64,000 nucleotides of DNA from Erythrobacter sp. QSSC1-22B (GTDB lineage Bacteria; Pseudomonadota; Alphaproteobacteria; Sphingomonadales; Sphingomonadaceae), in assembly GCF_001678665.1 (NCBI RefSeq), contig NZ_LZRP01000005.1, forward strand, positions 186,001 through 250,000, given 5' to 3'. The notes beneath the pieces were generated by a model. That model did not search any database, was not told the origin of the DNA, and worked only from the letters and a program-made list of their open reading frames with translations. Shown here piece by piece: positions 17,716 to 26,625 of this stretch. How positions within the stretch are numbered: position 1 is the stretch's first letter; each line of letters opens with the position of its first letter. The translations under genes and the position numbers were made by a program.

Positions 17716-18534
17716 TTGCGACCAGCCCGTATTTTGAATAACAAAGGGCCCTGGCACGATGCCGGGGCCCTTTTGTCGTGGATTGCGGTCGCAATTGCGT
17801 GTGTCGCGCAGCTTGCGGGCCAGGAATGGGCCGTGGGTGCCGGCCTTGTTTTCTTTCTTCTCGGTCTTGCCCACGGCGCGGGGGACGAGAATGAAGGTGC
17901 CATCGCTCGCATAACCCCGATCCACGCCGGCGCCTACATTCTGACCGGCGCGGCCGTGGCAGGCCTGTTTCTGTTTGCGCCGTTCGCCGGGCTGGCGTTG
18001 TTCCTGACCTTGTCGGCATGGCACTTCGCTCGCAGCGACTGCGCTTTTTCGCCCATCACTCGTTACGCGATTGCCGGGCTGGCGGTGGGTGGGAGCGCAT
18101 TGTTCCGCCCCGAAACGACGGCGGACGTGTTCGCGGTAATTACCGGGACGGATGTACCAATTAACGTTGTCCGGGTGCTGGCGCTCCTCGGCCTGACCGG
18201 GGTGGGCTGCGCGCTCTATGCGCTGATGCGGGGCCTGCGCGGGTTCGGTCATGCAGTGATCGCGCTTGCCAGCGTCGCGCTGTTTCATCCGGTGCTTGCG
18301 GTCGGCCTTGTATTCCTGATCGCGCACGCCGTGCCGGTTCAGCAGCGACAGATGGTGAATTACGGCCGCAGGGCGGTCTGGCAAGCGGTGGCGTTGCCAA
18401 GCGCGGTCGCTGCTGCCGGTGCGATCACCATGGCGCTGCTTGTCGCAACCGGCCAACTGGGCATGTCCTTTGCGATCGCGCTCGGCTTTGGGATGGCCAC
18501 GCCACACATGTTGACGGAGCGATTGGAGCGCTAG
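17716..18534 (+). CDS. blh: Brp/Blh family beta-carotene 15,15'-dioxygenase-like membrane protein
   Basis: Blh cleaves beta-carotene to two retinals, the rhodopsin chromophore. The 272-residue reading has several membrane helices and family signatures: LAHGAGDEN (His53), SAWHFARSD (His103), LIAHAVPV (His204) and ATPHM (His264). Marine Blh has iron ligands in HGA, a later His, and a paired His-x3-His. Here the second of that pair is Val208, so one ligand appears missing. Start is uncertain: TTG 17716 puts a terminator hairpin inside the coding region, while TTG 17773 starts right after it and keeps the first helix. Position directly after rhodopsin supports the retinal role. The stop is shared with nadA (CTAG). 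Confidence 0.72.
   Translation: MRPARILNNKGPWHDAGALLSWIAVAIACVAQLAGQEWAVGAGLVFFLLGLAHGAGDENEGAIARITPIHAGAYILTGAAVAGLFLFAPFAGLALFLTLSAWHFARSDCAFSPITRYAIAGLAVGGSALFRPETTADVFAVITGTDVPINVVRVLALLGLTGVGCALYALMRGLRGFGHAVIALASVALFHPVLAVGLVFLIAHAVPVQQRQMVNYGRRAVWQAVALPSAVAAAGAITMALLVATGQLGMSFAIALGFGMATPHMLTERLER
17743..17774 (+). terminator. Intrinsic terminator between rhodopsin and blh
   Basis: A 14-bp stem (17743-17756 with 17760-17773, one G-T wobble) with a three-base CGA loop is followed by TTTT. It begins 33 bases after the rhodopsin stop. It lies within the longest reading of blh, so it may limit read-through into the retinal gene. Confidence 0.8.
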
Positions 18535-19520
18535 ATCTTGCCGAGATCGCCATGACCAATCGTCCCGCTTGCCAGTTCGAGCATCCGGTCGAGGCTGCGC
18601 TTGGCCTGCAGCCGCAGGCCTTCCTCGATCTCGATCCGCGGTTCCAGATCCCGCAGGCAGGTGTAGAGCTTCTCGAGCGTGTTGAGCGCCATGTAGGGGC
18701 AGATGTTGCAGCTGCAATTGCCATCCGCGCCGGGTGCGCCGATGAAATTCTTGTTCGGCAGCGCTTTTTCCATCTGGTGGATGATGTGCGGCTCGGTGGC
18801 AACGATCAGCGTGTCGCCTTCGAAGGTCTCGGCAAATTGCAGGATGCCGCTGGTCGAACCGACGTAATCGGCGTGATCGACGATGGTGGGCGGACATTCG
18901 GGATGCGCCGCGATCGGGGCTCCGGGATATTGCTGCTTGAGCTTGAGCAGCTCGGTCTCGCTGAAGGCCTCGTGGACGATGCAGACCCCGGGCCACAGCA
19001 GCATTTCGCGGTCGAACTTGCGGCTGAGATAGCCCCCCAGATGGCGGTCGGGGCCGAAGATGATCTTCTGGTCTTTGGGGATCTGCTGGAGGATGGTCTC
19101 GGCGCTCGAGCTGGTGACGATCACGTCCGACAGCGCCTTCACCTCGGTCGAACAGTTGATGTAGGTCAGCGCGATGTGGTCGGGATGCGCCTCGCGGAAG
19201 GCCTTGAACTTCTCGGGCGGACAACTGTCCTCGAGGCTGCAGCCGGCATCCATATCGGGCAGCACCACGATCTTCTGCGGGCTCAGGATCTTGGCGGTGT
19301 CGGCCATGAATTTGACGCCGCAGAACGCGATCACATCGGCATCGGTTTCCGCCGCCATCTGGCTCAGCTGGAGCGAATCGCCGACGAAATCGGCGAGGTC
19401 CTGGATCTGCGGGCTCTGGTAGTAATGCGCGAGGATCACCGCGTTGCGCTCCTTGCGCAGGCGATCGATCTCGGCGAGCAAGTCGGTGCCAGTGGGCGGG
19501 GTGGTCTGGGCAGTCATCAT
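18531..19520 (-). CDS. nadA: Quinolinate synthase NadA
   Basis: NadA condenses iminoaspartate with dihydroxyacetone phosphate to quinolinate, the de novo NAD route, using a [4Fe-4S] cluster. The 329 residues contain the family landmarks AHYYQSPQIQDLADFVGDS near the N-terminus, DMDAGCSLEDSCP, the HPECPP segment, TSGILQF and the C-terminal SCNICPYM with the last cluster cysteine. ATG 19520 (or 19517) follows a GGGGG site. nadB and nadC are not adjacent. The stop codon shares CTAG with blh, tail to tail. Confidence 0.96.
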   Translation of the reverse strand: MMTAQTTPPTGTDLLAEIDRLRKERNAVILAHYYQSPQIQDLADFVGDSLQLSQMAAETDADVIAFCGVKFMADTAKILSPQKIVVLPDMDAGCSLEDSCPPEKFKAFREAHPDHIALTYINCSTEVKALSDVIVTSSSAETILQQIPKDQKIIFGPDRHLGGYLSRKFDREMLLWPGVCIVHEAFSETELLKLKQQYPGAPIAAHPECPPTIVDHADYVGSTSGILQFAETFEGDTLIVATEPHIIHQMEKALPNKNFIGAPGADGNCSCNICPYMALNTLEKLYTCLRDLEPRIEIEEGLRLQAKRSLDRMLELASGTIGHGDLGKI

Positions 19521-19614
19521 GGGCCCCCTTCGGGTCGTGGATTTTGGTTCAAGAATATGAAACTCGCGCCGGTCGCGGTTTAGGCTGCGCGGTGATCGGG
19601 AGCAGCGCCCGCTT

Positions 19615-20496
19615 TCAACCGGTCTGCCATATGTCCTCCGAACGGGCGACGAGGCCGCGGCGTTCCAGATCGATGAGATGCGCGGTGACCGAAAGCGCTG
19701 CCGCCTTGGTCAACCGGGGATCGAGCCCCTTGTACATCTGCGGGACCAAGTCGCCGATCTGCTGCCGCTCTTCGCCGAGCAGCCGCAGGATCTGGTTCTC
19801 GCGCTGGCGGCGGTGGCCGATCATCGAGCGCACCAGCTGGCGCGGGTTGGTCACCGGCGGGCCGTGCGCGGGGTAGAGCACCCGGTCGTCGCGCTCGTGG
19901 AGCAATTGCAGGCTGTTCATATAGTCGCCCATATCGCCATCGGGCGGGACGACGACACTGGTTGACCAGCCCATCACGTGATCGCCGCTGAATAGCGCGC
20001 CGCTTTCGTCGAGCGCGAAGCACAGATGGTTGGAGACATGGCCCGGGGTGGCGACCGCTGTCAGCGTCCAGCCCGGACCGGTCATTGCCTCTCCGTCCGC
20101 CAGCACGCGGTCGGGTTCGTAATCGGCATCGAAGCCCTCGTCGGCACGCGGGCCCGCGGTGTCGAAGGCGACCGGAGCACAGCCGACAATGGGCGCGCCG
20201 GTGCGCCGCGCCAGCGGGCGCGAGGCTGGCGAATGGTCGCGATGCGTGTGCGTACACATGATCGCGCAGACATGCTCGCCGCCGATCGCCGCCTCGAGCG
20301 CGGCGAGATGTTCGGGCTCGTCGGGCCCCGGATCGATCACCGCGCAGCCATCTCCCTGCCCGACGATATAGGTCTGGGTGCCGGTGTAGGTGAAGGGCGA
20401 GGGGTTGGGGGCGAGCACGCGGCGCACCAGCGGCTCGATCTGTTCGGCCTGGCCGGTGGGCCAGGGTTTGGGCGGTGCCTTTGCCATGATCCGCAT
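19615..20496 (-). CDS. MBL-fold metallo-hydrolase (LACTB2-like)
   Basis: 293-residue metallo-beta-lactamase-fold protein. The zinc motif is intact: CTHTHRDHSPAS (HxHxDH), followed by TPGHVSNH, SGDHVMG and PAHGPP. A C-terminal winged-helix-like region (about 225-290) is typical of the LACTB2 / glyoxalase-II-related subgroup. LACTB2 is a single-stranded RNA endonuclease in mitochondria; bacterial members are mostly uncharacterised hydrolases, so no substrate is claimed. It starts at ATG 20496 (or 20487), 81 bases from the divergent glpK. Confidence 0.88.
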   Translation of the reverse strand: MRIMAKAPPKPWPTGQAEQIEPLVRRVLAPNPSPFTYTGTQTYIVGQGDGCAVIDPGPDEPEHLAALEAAIGGEHVCAIMCTHTHRDHSPASRPLARRTGAPIVGCAPVAFDTAGPRADEGFDADYEPDRVLADGEAMTGPGWTLTAVATPGHVSNHLCFALDESGALFSGDHVMGWSTSVVVPPDGDMGDYMNSLQLLHERDDRVLYPAHGPPVTNPRQLVRSMIGHRRQRENQILRLLGEERQQIGDLVPQMYKGLDPRLTKAAALSVTAHLIDLERRGLVARSEDIWQTG

Positions 20497-20577
20497 ATGG
20501 GGACCCGGGCCGCGTTAGTCGAGCTTGCTATATGCCGCCTCGACTTCGCGCGGGTGCTCGGGATAAGGCTGCCCGCC

Positions 20578-22041
20578 ATGGGAGAGACAATTCTGGTCCT
20601 CGACGAGGGCACCACATCCACGCGCGCGATGGTGTTCGCACCCGACGGCACGATGCAACGCGTCGTCCAGGCCGAGATCACGCAGCATTATCCGCGCCCC
20701 GGCTGGGTCGAGCACGATGCAGCCGAGATCTGGGAAAAGACGCTGGCTTGCGCGCGCGAGGCGATCGGCGAGGATGCCGCCGCCATCGCCGCGATCGGGA
20801 TCACCAATCAGCGCGAGACCGTGGTCGCATGGGATAAAACCACCGGCGAGCCGCTGACGCGGGCCATCGTGTGGCAGGACCGGCGCACCAGTGCGTTCTG
20901 CGCCGCGCTGAAGGACGCCGGCCACGAGGCCGAGATCCAGAAACGCACCGGGCTGCTGCTCGACCCCTATTTCTCCGGCACCAAGATGCGCTGGCTGCTC
21001 GACAATGACGAGGCGGTGCGCAGCGCGGCCAAGGCGGGGACGTTGGCCTTCGGTACGGTCGAGAGCTGGCTGGTGTTCAAGCTGACCGGCGGAGCGCATC
21101 TCAGCGATGCGAGCAATGCCAGCCGTACCCAGCTGCTGGCGCTCGACGGCGCGCAATTCGATCCGGGCCTGTGCGATCTGATGGGCGTGCCGCTGGCGGC
21201 GCTGCCGCAGGTCACCGACACCCATGGCGAGCTGGCTGCCTGCGACGCAAGCTGGTTTGGGCGCGCCATCCCGATCTGCGGGCTGGTCGGCGACCAGCAA
21301 TCCGCGACCATCGGGCAGGGCTGCCTGTCGTTCGGCGAGACCAAGGCGACCTATGGCACCGGCGCCTTCGTGCTGACCAACAAAGGGGCAGACATCCCGC
21401 GTTCGGAACATCGCCTGCTCGGCACCGTGCTCAACCAGCGCGACGGCAAGCGGACCTATGCGCTCGAAGGCTCGGTCTTCGTCGCCGGGAGCCTGGTCAA
21501 ATGGCTGCGCGACACGCTCGGGCTGATCGAGAGCTCGGCGCAGACCGAGGAGCTGGCGCGCTCGGTCGCGGACAGCGGCGAGGTGGTGATCGTGCCCGCG
21601 CTTTCGGGGCTGGGGGCGCCGCACTGGCAGCCCGAGGCGCGCGGGGTTATCGCCGGGCTCAGCTTCGCCAGCGGCAGGGCGCAGATCGCACGCGCCGCGC
21701 TCGAGGCGATGGCGCACCAGACCCACGATCTGGCAGAAGCCTTCGCCGCCGATGGCGCGCCCTGGACGGCGCTGCGGATCGACGGAGGGATGAGCGCCAA
21801 CGACTGGATGGCGCAGGATCTGGCCGACATGCTCGATATCGCGGTGGAGCGGCCCGATTTCGTCGAGACGACTGCCTTGGGCGCGGCGCTGTGCGCGGCG
21901 GTGGGGGCTGGGCTCTACGCCACGCTCGAAGAGGCGGCCAAGGCCATGCGGGGCCCCGCGCAGAGTTTCGCGCCGAGTTCGACCGAGGCTGTCCGGCAGG
22001 AGCGGTTGGCCCGGTGGCGCAAGGCGCTCACCGCCGCCTGA
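20578..22041 (+). CDS. glpK: Glycerol kinase GlpK
   Basis: GlpK phosphorylates glycerol to glycerol-3-phosphate. The 487-residue FGGY kinase begins ILVLDEGTTSTRAMVF (phosphate-binding loop) and carries GITNQRETVVAWDK and IVWQDRRT. The C-terminal ATPase half has YGTGAFVLTN and RIDGGMSANDWMAQ. Length matches the family. Although the frame stays open for 550 bases upstream across the divergent hydrolase, the true start is ATG 20578. No glpF or glpD lies nearby. Confidence 0.96.
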   Translation: MGETILVLDEGTTSTRAMVFAPDGTMQRVVQAEITQHYPRPGWVEHDAAEIWEKTLACAREAIGEDAAAIAAIGITNQRETVVAWDKTTGEPLTRAIVWQDRRTSAFCAALKDAGHEAEIQKRTGLLLDPYFSGTKMRWLLDNDEAVRSAAKAGTLAFGTVESWLVFKLTGGAHLSDASNASRTQLLALDGAQFDPGLCDLMGVPLAALPQVTDTHGELAACDASWFGRAIPICGLVGDQQSATIGQGCLSFGETKATYGTGAFVLTNKGADIPRSEHRLLGTVLNQRDGKRTYALEGSVFVAGSLVKWLRDTLGLIESSAQTEELARSVADSGEVVIVPALSGLGAPHWQPEARGVIAGLSFASGRAQIARAALEAMAHQTHDLAEAFAADGAPWTALRIDGGMSANDWMAQDLADMLDIAVERPDFVETTALGAALCAAVGAGLYATLEEAAKAMRGPAQSFAPSSTEAVRQERLARWRKALTAA

Positions 22042-22062
22042 ACCTGCCTCGACTGCGAGCGC

Positions 22063-22536
22063 CTACCCGGCGAGGGTTTGAGGCGCGAAAGCTTCGGCGA
22101 TCCGGCTGTGCATGGCATCGACGGCACCGAGCCTCGCCGCCTGCGTTTGCGGCCAGTCGCGGTCGAGCCGCTCGACCCGTGCGTGGAGCCGCTCGCTCTC
22201 GCGCACCAGCTGGCGCGTTTCGGGCAGGAGCTTGTCCATCATTCCGGGCATCGACGGGCGCTCGGCTGGCAGGCGCCCGTGGCGGCGCAACTGATGTTCG
22301 TTGAGTTCACCCGCAAGATAGGCGCGCTGATTGAGCACCCAGGCAAGGACGTGCATCAGCCGCGTGGTGGTGCGCAGGCCCTCGATCGACAGCGCGACCC
22401 GCTCTTCGTTGCGACCGCCGTCGGGGGCCATCTCGCCGCGCATGTCGAAGGCGCCCCGTGCCTCGTCGGCCAGCAGCAGGGCCTCGGAATAGAGCTCTTC
22501 GATAATGGTGCGGCGGGCGGTGGTCGTTGCGATCAT
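22063..22536 (-). CDS. rcdA: DUF1465 family protein, RcdA-like regulator of CtrA degradation
   Basis: 157-residue mostly helical protein matching DUF1465, the family of Caulobacter RcdA. RcdA is an adaptor that bridges CpdR-primed ClpXP to CtrA and other substrates during the cell cycle. Visible hallmarks are the N-terminal IIEELYSEALLLADEARGAFD, the helix with IEGLRTTTRLMHVLAWVLNQRA, and the C-terminal helix. ATG 22536 was chosen; a GTG two codons upstream is possible. It converges on glpK with a 21-base gap. clpP and clpX lie near the other end of the window. Confidence 0.82.
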   Translation of the reverse strand: MIATTTARRTIIEELYSEALLLADEARGAFDMRGEMAPDGGRNEERVALSIEGLRTTTRLMHVLAWVLNQRAYLAGELNEHQLRRHGRLPAERPSMPGMMDKLLPETRQLVRESERLHARVERLDRDWPQTQAARLGAVDAMHSRIAEAFAPQTLAG

Positions 22537-22669
22537 GGTGACGAGGGCTAGCCACGGCTGCGGATGCGCTCCAGCGCCATGAACGGGCTGTCCCAATTCC
22601 GTACTATGGCACTCAGACTGCCGCGCTAAGACTCGGGTCCCGTACTGCTGACCCAAGGTTGAGTGCTGT

Positions 22670-22867
22670 TCAGGCGATGATGTCGGGCAGCAGATTGTCC
22701 TCGAGATCGGCGATCTGGTCGCGAATCCGCAATTTGCGTTTCTTGAGCCGGGCGATTTGCAGCTGGTCGGGCGATCCGGCCTGGGTCAACGCATGGATCG
22801 CCGCATCGAGATCCCGATGCTCGCTACGCACCACCTCCAGCCGTTTTCTCAGCTCCTGTTCGGTCAC
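22670..22867 (-). CDS. DUF465/YdcH family small protein
   Basis: 65 residues, GTG start, almost entirely alpha-helical and coiled-coil-like with alternating charge. The core QLQIARLKKRKLRIRDQIADL is the DUF465 (YdcH) signature. Family function is unknown. A second, shorter DUF465 gene is divergently placed 180 bases away at 23047-23202. Confidence 0.82.
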   Translation of the reverse strand: MTEQELRKRLEVVRSEHRDLDAAIHALTQAGSPDQLQIARLKKRKLRIRDQIADLEDNLLPDIIA

Positions 22868-23046
22868 GCATCCACCCTGGCTGATGCGGCGAATCCACTC
22901 GCCGCGATTACAATCCGTCCGAGCGCTAAAGCAATTCTGCCCCTTCGCAAACGCGGGTGAATATGTTTCATTGCTGTGACGCGGTTCGCCCGCGCTGGCG
23001 AGTCGCTCTTTCGGGGACAGTACACCCCCTATAAGGAGACGAACCT

Positions 23047-23202
23047 ATGCAATCACCTCATGTCGAAGCGCTCCGTACCAGGCACGCCGGGCTCGAGGCC
23101 CGCTTGCGCAAGGAACAATCCCGCCCCGCGCCCGACGATGCGGAGATTCAGCAGATCAAACGGCAAAAGCTTCAGATCAAGGAAGAAATCTCCCGCTTCT
23201 GA
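23047..23202 (+). CDS. DUF465-like 51-residue microprotein
   Basis: A short gene with an excellent ribosome-binding site: AAGGAG at 23033-23038, 8 bases before ATG. The 51-residue product is charged and helical; its C-terminal half EIQQIKRQKLQIKEEISRF is the DUF465 core pattern (compare ARLKKRKLRIRDQI in the divergent neighbour). It ends 58 bases before ptsP and may be co-transcribed with it. Function unknown. Confidence 0.75.
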   Translation: MQSPHVEALRTRHAGLEARLRKEQSRPAPDDAEIQQIKRQKLQIKEEISRF

Positions 23203-23260
23203 GCCGATGCAGGCGCTGCGGCGGCTTTGCACCGTGCTCGGTCTGCGATAGACCGGCGCG

Positions 23261-25531
23261 ATGAAAGCCGCCGCTAGCGCCCGCCTGATCCTCACCCGCC
23301 TTCACGAGGTGATGGCCTCGCGCCTGCACGCGCAGGCTAAACTCGACCAGGTGGTCGAGATTATCGGCGAGAGCCTGACCAGCGAGGTCTGCTCGATCTA
23401 CCTGCTGCGCGAAGGCGCGCTCGAACTGTTCGCGACCCGCGGGCTCAATCCCGATGCGGTCCATGTAACCCGGCTGGGTCTGGGCGAAGGACTGATCGGC
23501 ACGATCGCCAAGAACATCGAGACGCTCAATCTGGCCGAGGCCAAGGCGCATCCCGAGTTTCTCTACCATCCCGAAACCGGCGAGGAAAAATTCCACTCCT
23601 TCGCCGGGGTACCGATCGTCTATCGCGAGCGCGCGGTGGGGGCGCTGAGCGTCCAGCACGTCGAACCGCGCCGCTACGAGGATGTCGAGATCGAAGCGCT
23701 GCAGACGACGGCGATGATCCTGTCCGAGCTGATTGCGCACAAGGAACTGGTCGATCTGGAGCACCCGCTCGATCTCGCCGAATTGCCCAGCGGGCCCGAG
23801 ATGATCGACGGTCTGGCATTGGTCAAAGGCCTTTCCGAGGGGGTGGCGGTGTTCCACCAGCCGCGGGTCGAGATCGATCAGGTGGTGGCCGAGGATACCG
23901 AAGCCGAACGCCAGCGGGTCTATCGCGCCTTCGACAAGATGCGCGACCAGATCGACGCGATGGGCAAGGAGCCAGAATTCGGCAAGGGCGGCGAGCATGA
24001 CGATGTGCTCGAGACCTACAAGATGTTCGCCTATGACGAGGGCTGGAGCCGACGGATCAACGAGGCCATCGATTCCGGCCTGACCGCCGAGGCGGCGATC
24101 GAGCGCGTTCAGCAGCGCACGAGGATGCGGATGCGCGAGATCGACGATCCGCTGCTCGCGGACCGGATGCACGATCTCGAAGACCTTTCCAACCGGCTGC
24201 TGCGGATCGTTTCGGGTCAGCTGGGCACCGCGGCGCGGCAGGGCCTGCGGCGCGATTCGATCCTGGTGGCACGCAATCTCGGTCCGGCGGAACTGCTTGA
24301 ATACGATCGCCGTCGGTTGAAGGGTGTGGTGCTCGAGGAAGGTTCGCTGACCGCGCATATGGTGATCGTCGCGCGCGCGATGGACATTCCCGTGCTCGGC
24401 CGCGCCAAGGGGGTGCTGCGCCGCGTCAACGAGGGCGACGAGGTGCTGCTCGATGCCGACAAGGGCTGCATCACGCTGCGGCCGAGCCCGCCGATGCGCG
24501 AAGCCTTCGACGCGCGCTTCGCCAAGAAGCGCGAGCGCCAGGCCGCCTATGCCGAGTTGCGCGATGTCGAACCGTTCACCCGCTGCGGCACGCGCATCAA
24601 CGTGATGATGAACGCCGGTCTGCGCGACGACATGAGCTCGCTGGCGATGACCGGGGCCGATGGGGTCGGGCTGTTCCGCACCGAGTTCCAGTTCTTGGTT
24701 TCCTCCACCCTGCCGCAGCGCGATCGCCAGACCCGGCTCTATCGCGATGTGCTCGACGCGGCGGGCGACAAGCCGGTGATCTTCCGAACGATCGATATCG
24801 GCGGCGACAAGGCGGTGCCCTATATCGACGCGTCGATGGGCGAGCGCGAGGAGAACCCGGCGATGGGCTGGCGTGCGCTGCGACTGTCGCTCGAACGCGG
24901 CGGGCTGCTCAAGGCGCAGGCGCGTTCGCTGCTAGAGGCCGCTTCGGGGCGAACGCTCAATGTGATGTTCCCGATGGTCAGCGAGCCGTGGGAGTTCGAC
25001 GCGGCCAAGGAAGTGTTCGACGAACAGCTCGCCTGGCTGAAGGATCGCCGCAAGCGGTTGCCCGAGGAGATCCGCTATGGCGCCATGCTCGAGGTGCCCG
25101 CGCTGGCCGAGGTTCTCGACCTGATGCTGCCGAAGCTTTCGTTCCTTTCGGTCGGGACCAACGACCTCACCCAGTTCCTGTTCGCCGCCGATCGCGCCAA
25201 TCCCAAGCTGGCCGAACGCTACGACTGGATGAGCCCGTCGATCCTGCGGTTTCTCCAGCGTATCGCCAAGGGCGTGGTCGGCCATCCGGTCGACCTCAGC
25301 GTCTGCGGCGAGATGGGCGGACGAAGGCTGGAAGCGCTCGCGCTGCTGGGTATCGGCTACCGCCGGCTTTCGATTACCCCGGCTTCGGTCGGTCCGATCA
25401 AGGAACTGGTCCGTAAGATCGATCTGGATGAACTGAGTGGCGTGATGCAGGGCTGGCTGGCATCGCCGCCCCCGGACATGCGGGTGGCGCTGCAGGACTG
25501 GGCCGCCGAGCGTGAGATCGAAACCGACTGA
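23261..25531 (+). CDS. ptsP: PTS-Ntr enzyme I, phosphoenolpyruvate-protein phosphotransferase PtsP
   Basis: PtsP takes phosphate from PEP and passes it to NPr and then EIIA-Ntr, a regulatory chain tied to nitrogen and potassium status. The 756 residues have an N-terminal GAF domain (about 15-160) and the enzyme I N-terminal domain. The swivelling domain carries active-site His366 (GSLTAHMVIVAR), followed by the PEP-binding barrel (DGVGLFRTEF, DIGGDKAVPY, SVGTNDLTQ, SVCGEMGG). The GAF domain marks PtsP and separates it from sugar PTS enzyme I. rodZ follows after 128 bases. Confidence 0.95.
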   Translation: MKAAASARLILTRLHEVMASRLHAQAKLDQVVEIIGESLTSEVCSIYLLREGALELFATRGLNPDAVHVTRLGLGEGLIGTIAKNIETLNLAEAKAHPEFLYHPETGEEKFHSFAGVPIVYRERAVGALSVQHVEPRRYEDVEIEALQTTAMILSELIAHKELVDLEHPLDLAELPSGPEMIDGLALVKGLSEGVAVFHQPRVEIDQVVAEDTEAERQRVYRAFDKMRDQIDAMGKEPEFGKGGEHDDVLETYKMFAYDEGWSRRINEAIDSGLTAEAAIERVQQRTRMRMREIDDPLLADRMHDLEDLSNRLLRIVSGQLGTAARQGLRRDSILVARNLGPAELLEYDRRRLKGVVLEEGSLTAHMVIVARAMDIPVLGRAKGVLRRVNEGDEVLLDADKGCITLRPSPPMREAFDARFAKKRERQAAYAELRDVEPFTRCGTRINVMMNAGLRDDMSSLAMTGADGVGLFRTEFQFLVSSTLPQRDRQTRLYRDVLDAAGDKPVIFRTIDIGGDKAVPYIDASMGEREENPAMGWRALRLSLERGGLLKAQARSLLEAASGRTLNVMFPMVSEPWEFDAAKEVFDEQLAWLKDRRKRLPEEIRYGAMLEVPALAEVLDLMLPKLSFLSVGTNDLTQFLFAADRANPKLAERYDWMSPSILRFLQRIAKGVVGHPVDLSVCGEMGGRRLEALALLGIGYRRLSITPASVGPIKELVRKIDLDELSGVMQGWLASPPPDMRVALQDWAAEREIETD

Positions 25532-25659
25532 GTTTGAACGTTTTTCCGGACCGCTTCAACGTTTGCGATGGTACGCCATCATGGAACAACGGTTGACTTC
25601 GACCTCAACCTGTCGCTTTTGTGCAGGAAATAAGGGTCCGGGTCGGCATCGGGGATTTG

Positions 25660-26502
25660 ATGGAAGAAGTAACGCTCGTCGAAGAGGAAACGCACGCGCC
25701 CGTGCCCACGGCGGGCGAGCGCCTGCAGGCTGCGCGCCGCGCCAAAGGCATCGAACTTTCGCAGATCGCGGCCGAAACCCGCATCCCCCAGCGCCACCTC
25801 GTCGCCATCGAAAACGGCGATTATTCGCAGCTTCCGTCGCGCACCTATGCAATCGGCTTCACCCGGACCTATGCTCGGGTGCTCGAACTGGACGAGGCCG
25901 AACTGCTCGACCAGCTCCGCGGCGAACTCGGCGACGAACATGATCGTCACAACATGGCCCCGGCGCGCTTCGAGCCGGGCGACCCGGCGCGCGTGCCTTC
26001 GCGCAAGCTGGCGTGGTTCGGTGCGCTGGCCGCGCTCCTGCTGCTGGTCGGCGGCTTCGCCTTCTACAGCACCTATTTCGCGCCCGGTCTCGGCCCGGCA
26101 CCCTTGCAGGACGATCGTGCACCCGCCATCGCTGCCGCCGATCGTGCGCCATCACCGGCCGATACGCCTGCGGTCGACCCCGATGCCGAAGTGGTCTTCA
26201 CCTCCGAAATGAACGACACCTGGGTCAAATTCTACGATGCCAGCGGCGAAAGCCTGTATGAGGCGCAGATGGCCGCAGGCGAAAGCTTCACCATACCTGC
26301 CGATGCCGAAGGGCCGCAGGTCTGGACCGGCAGGCCCTACGCGTTCGCGATCACGGTCGATGGCCGCTCGGTGCCCAAGCTCTCAGAGGAAGACGAGATC
26401 CTGCGCGACGTGCCGGTGACCGCCGAGGCGCTTATGGCGCGTACCGAACCCTCGGTACCGGCAGTGGGCGACAGCTCCGGCCCCGATGTCACGGTGAACT
26501 GA
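25660..26502 (+). CDS. RodZ-like helix-turn-helix membrane protein (DUF4115)
   Basis: 280 residues: a Cro/C1-type HTH (about 20-80, RLQAARRAKGIELSQIAAET), a basic stretch, one membrane helix (117-140), a Pro/Ala-rich periplasmic linker, and a C-terminal DUF4115 domain (about 180-255). This is the RodZ plan. In rod-shaped bacteria RodZ couples MreB filaments to the wall-synthesis machinery through the cytoplasmic HTH. ATG 25660 is preferred to the upstream GTG 25621. cpoB follows on the same strand after a 123-base gap. Confidence 0.85.
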   Translation: MEEVTLVEEETHAPVPTAGERLQAARRAKGIELSQIAAETRIPQRHLVAIENGDYSQLPSRTYAIGFTRTYARVLELDEAELLDQLRGELGDEHDRHNMAPARFEPGDPARVPSRKLAWFGALAALLLLVGGFAFYSTYFAPGLGPAPLQDDRAPAIAAADRAPSPADTPAVDPDAEVVFTSEMNDTWVKFYDASGESLYEAQMAAGESFTIPADAEGPQVWTGRPYAFAITVDGRSVPKLSEEDEILRDVPVTAEALMARTEPSVPAVGDSSGPDVTVN

Positions 26503-26625
26503 CGCGCTATCCATCGGCCCGACCCTGCGACGATCCGCTGGGTAAACTTGCGCTTCATCCCCTCGACAGCCAAGCATGGTTAAGGCATCGCAATGCTAAC
26601 ACTCGCGCGAAGGAGCCTTGCGACG

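Noticed and set aside
20026..20577. In-frame N-terminal extension of glycerol kinase
   Set aside because: It runs through the divergent MBL-fold gene and has no kinase sequence; GlpK proteins begin at ILVLDEGTTST.
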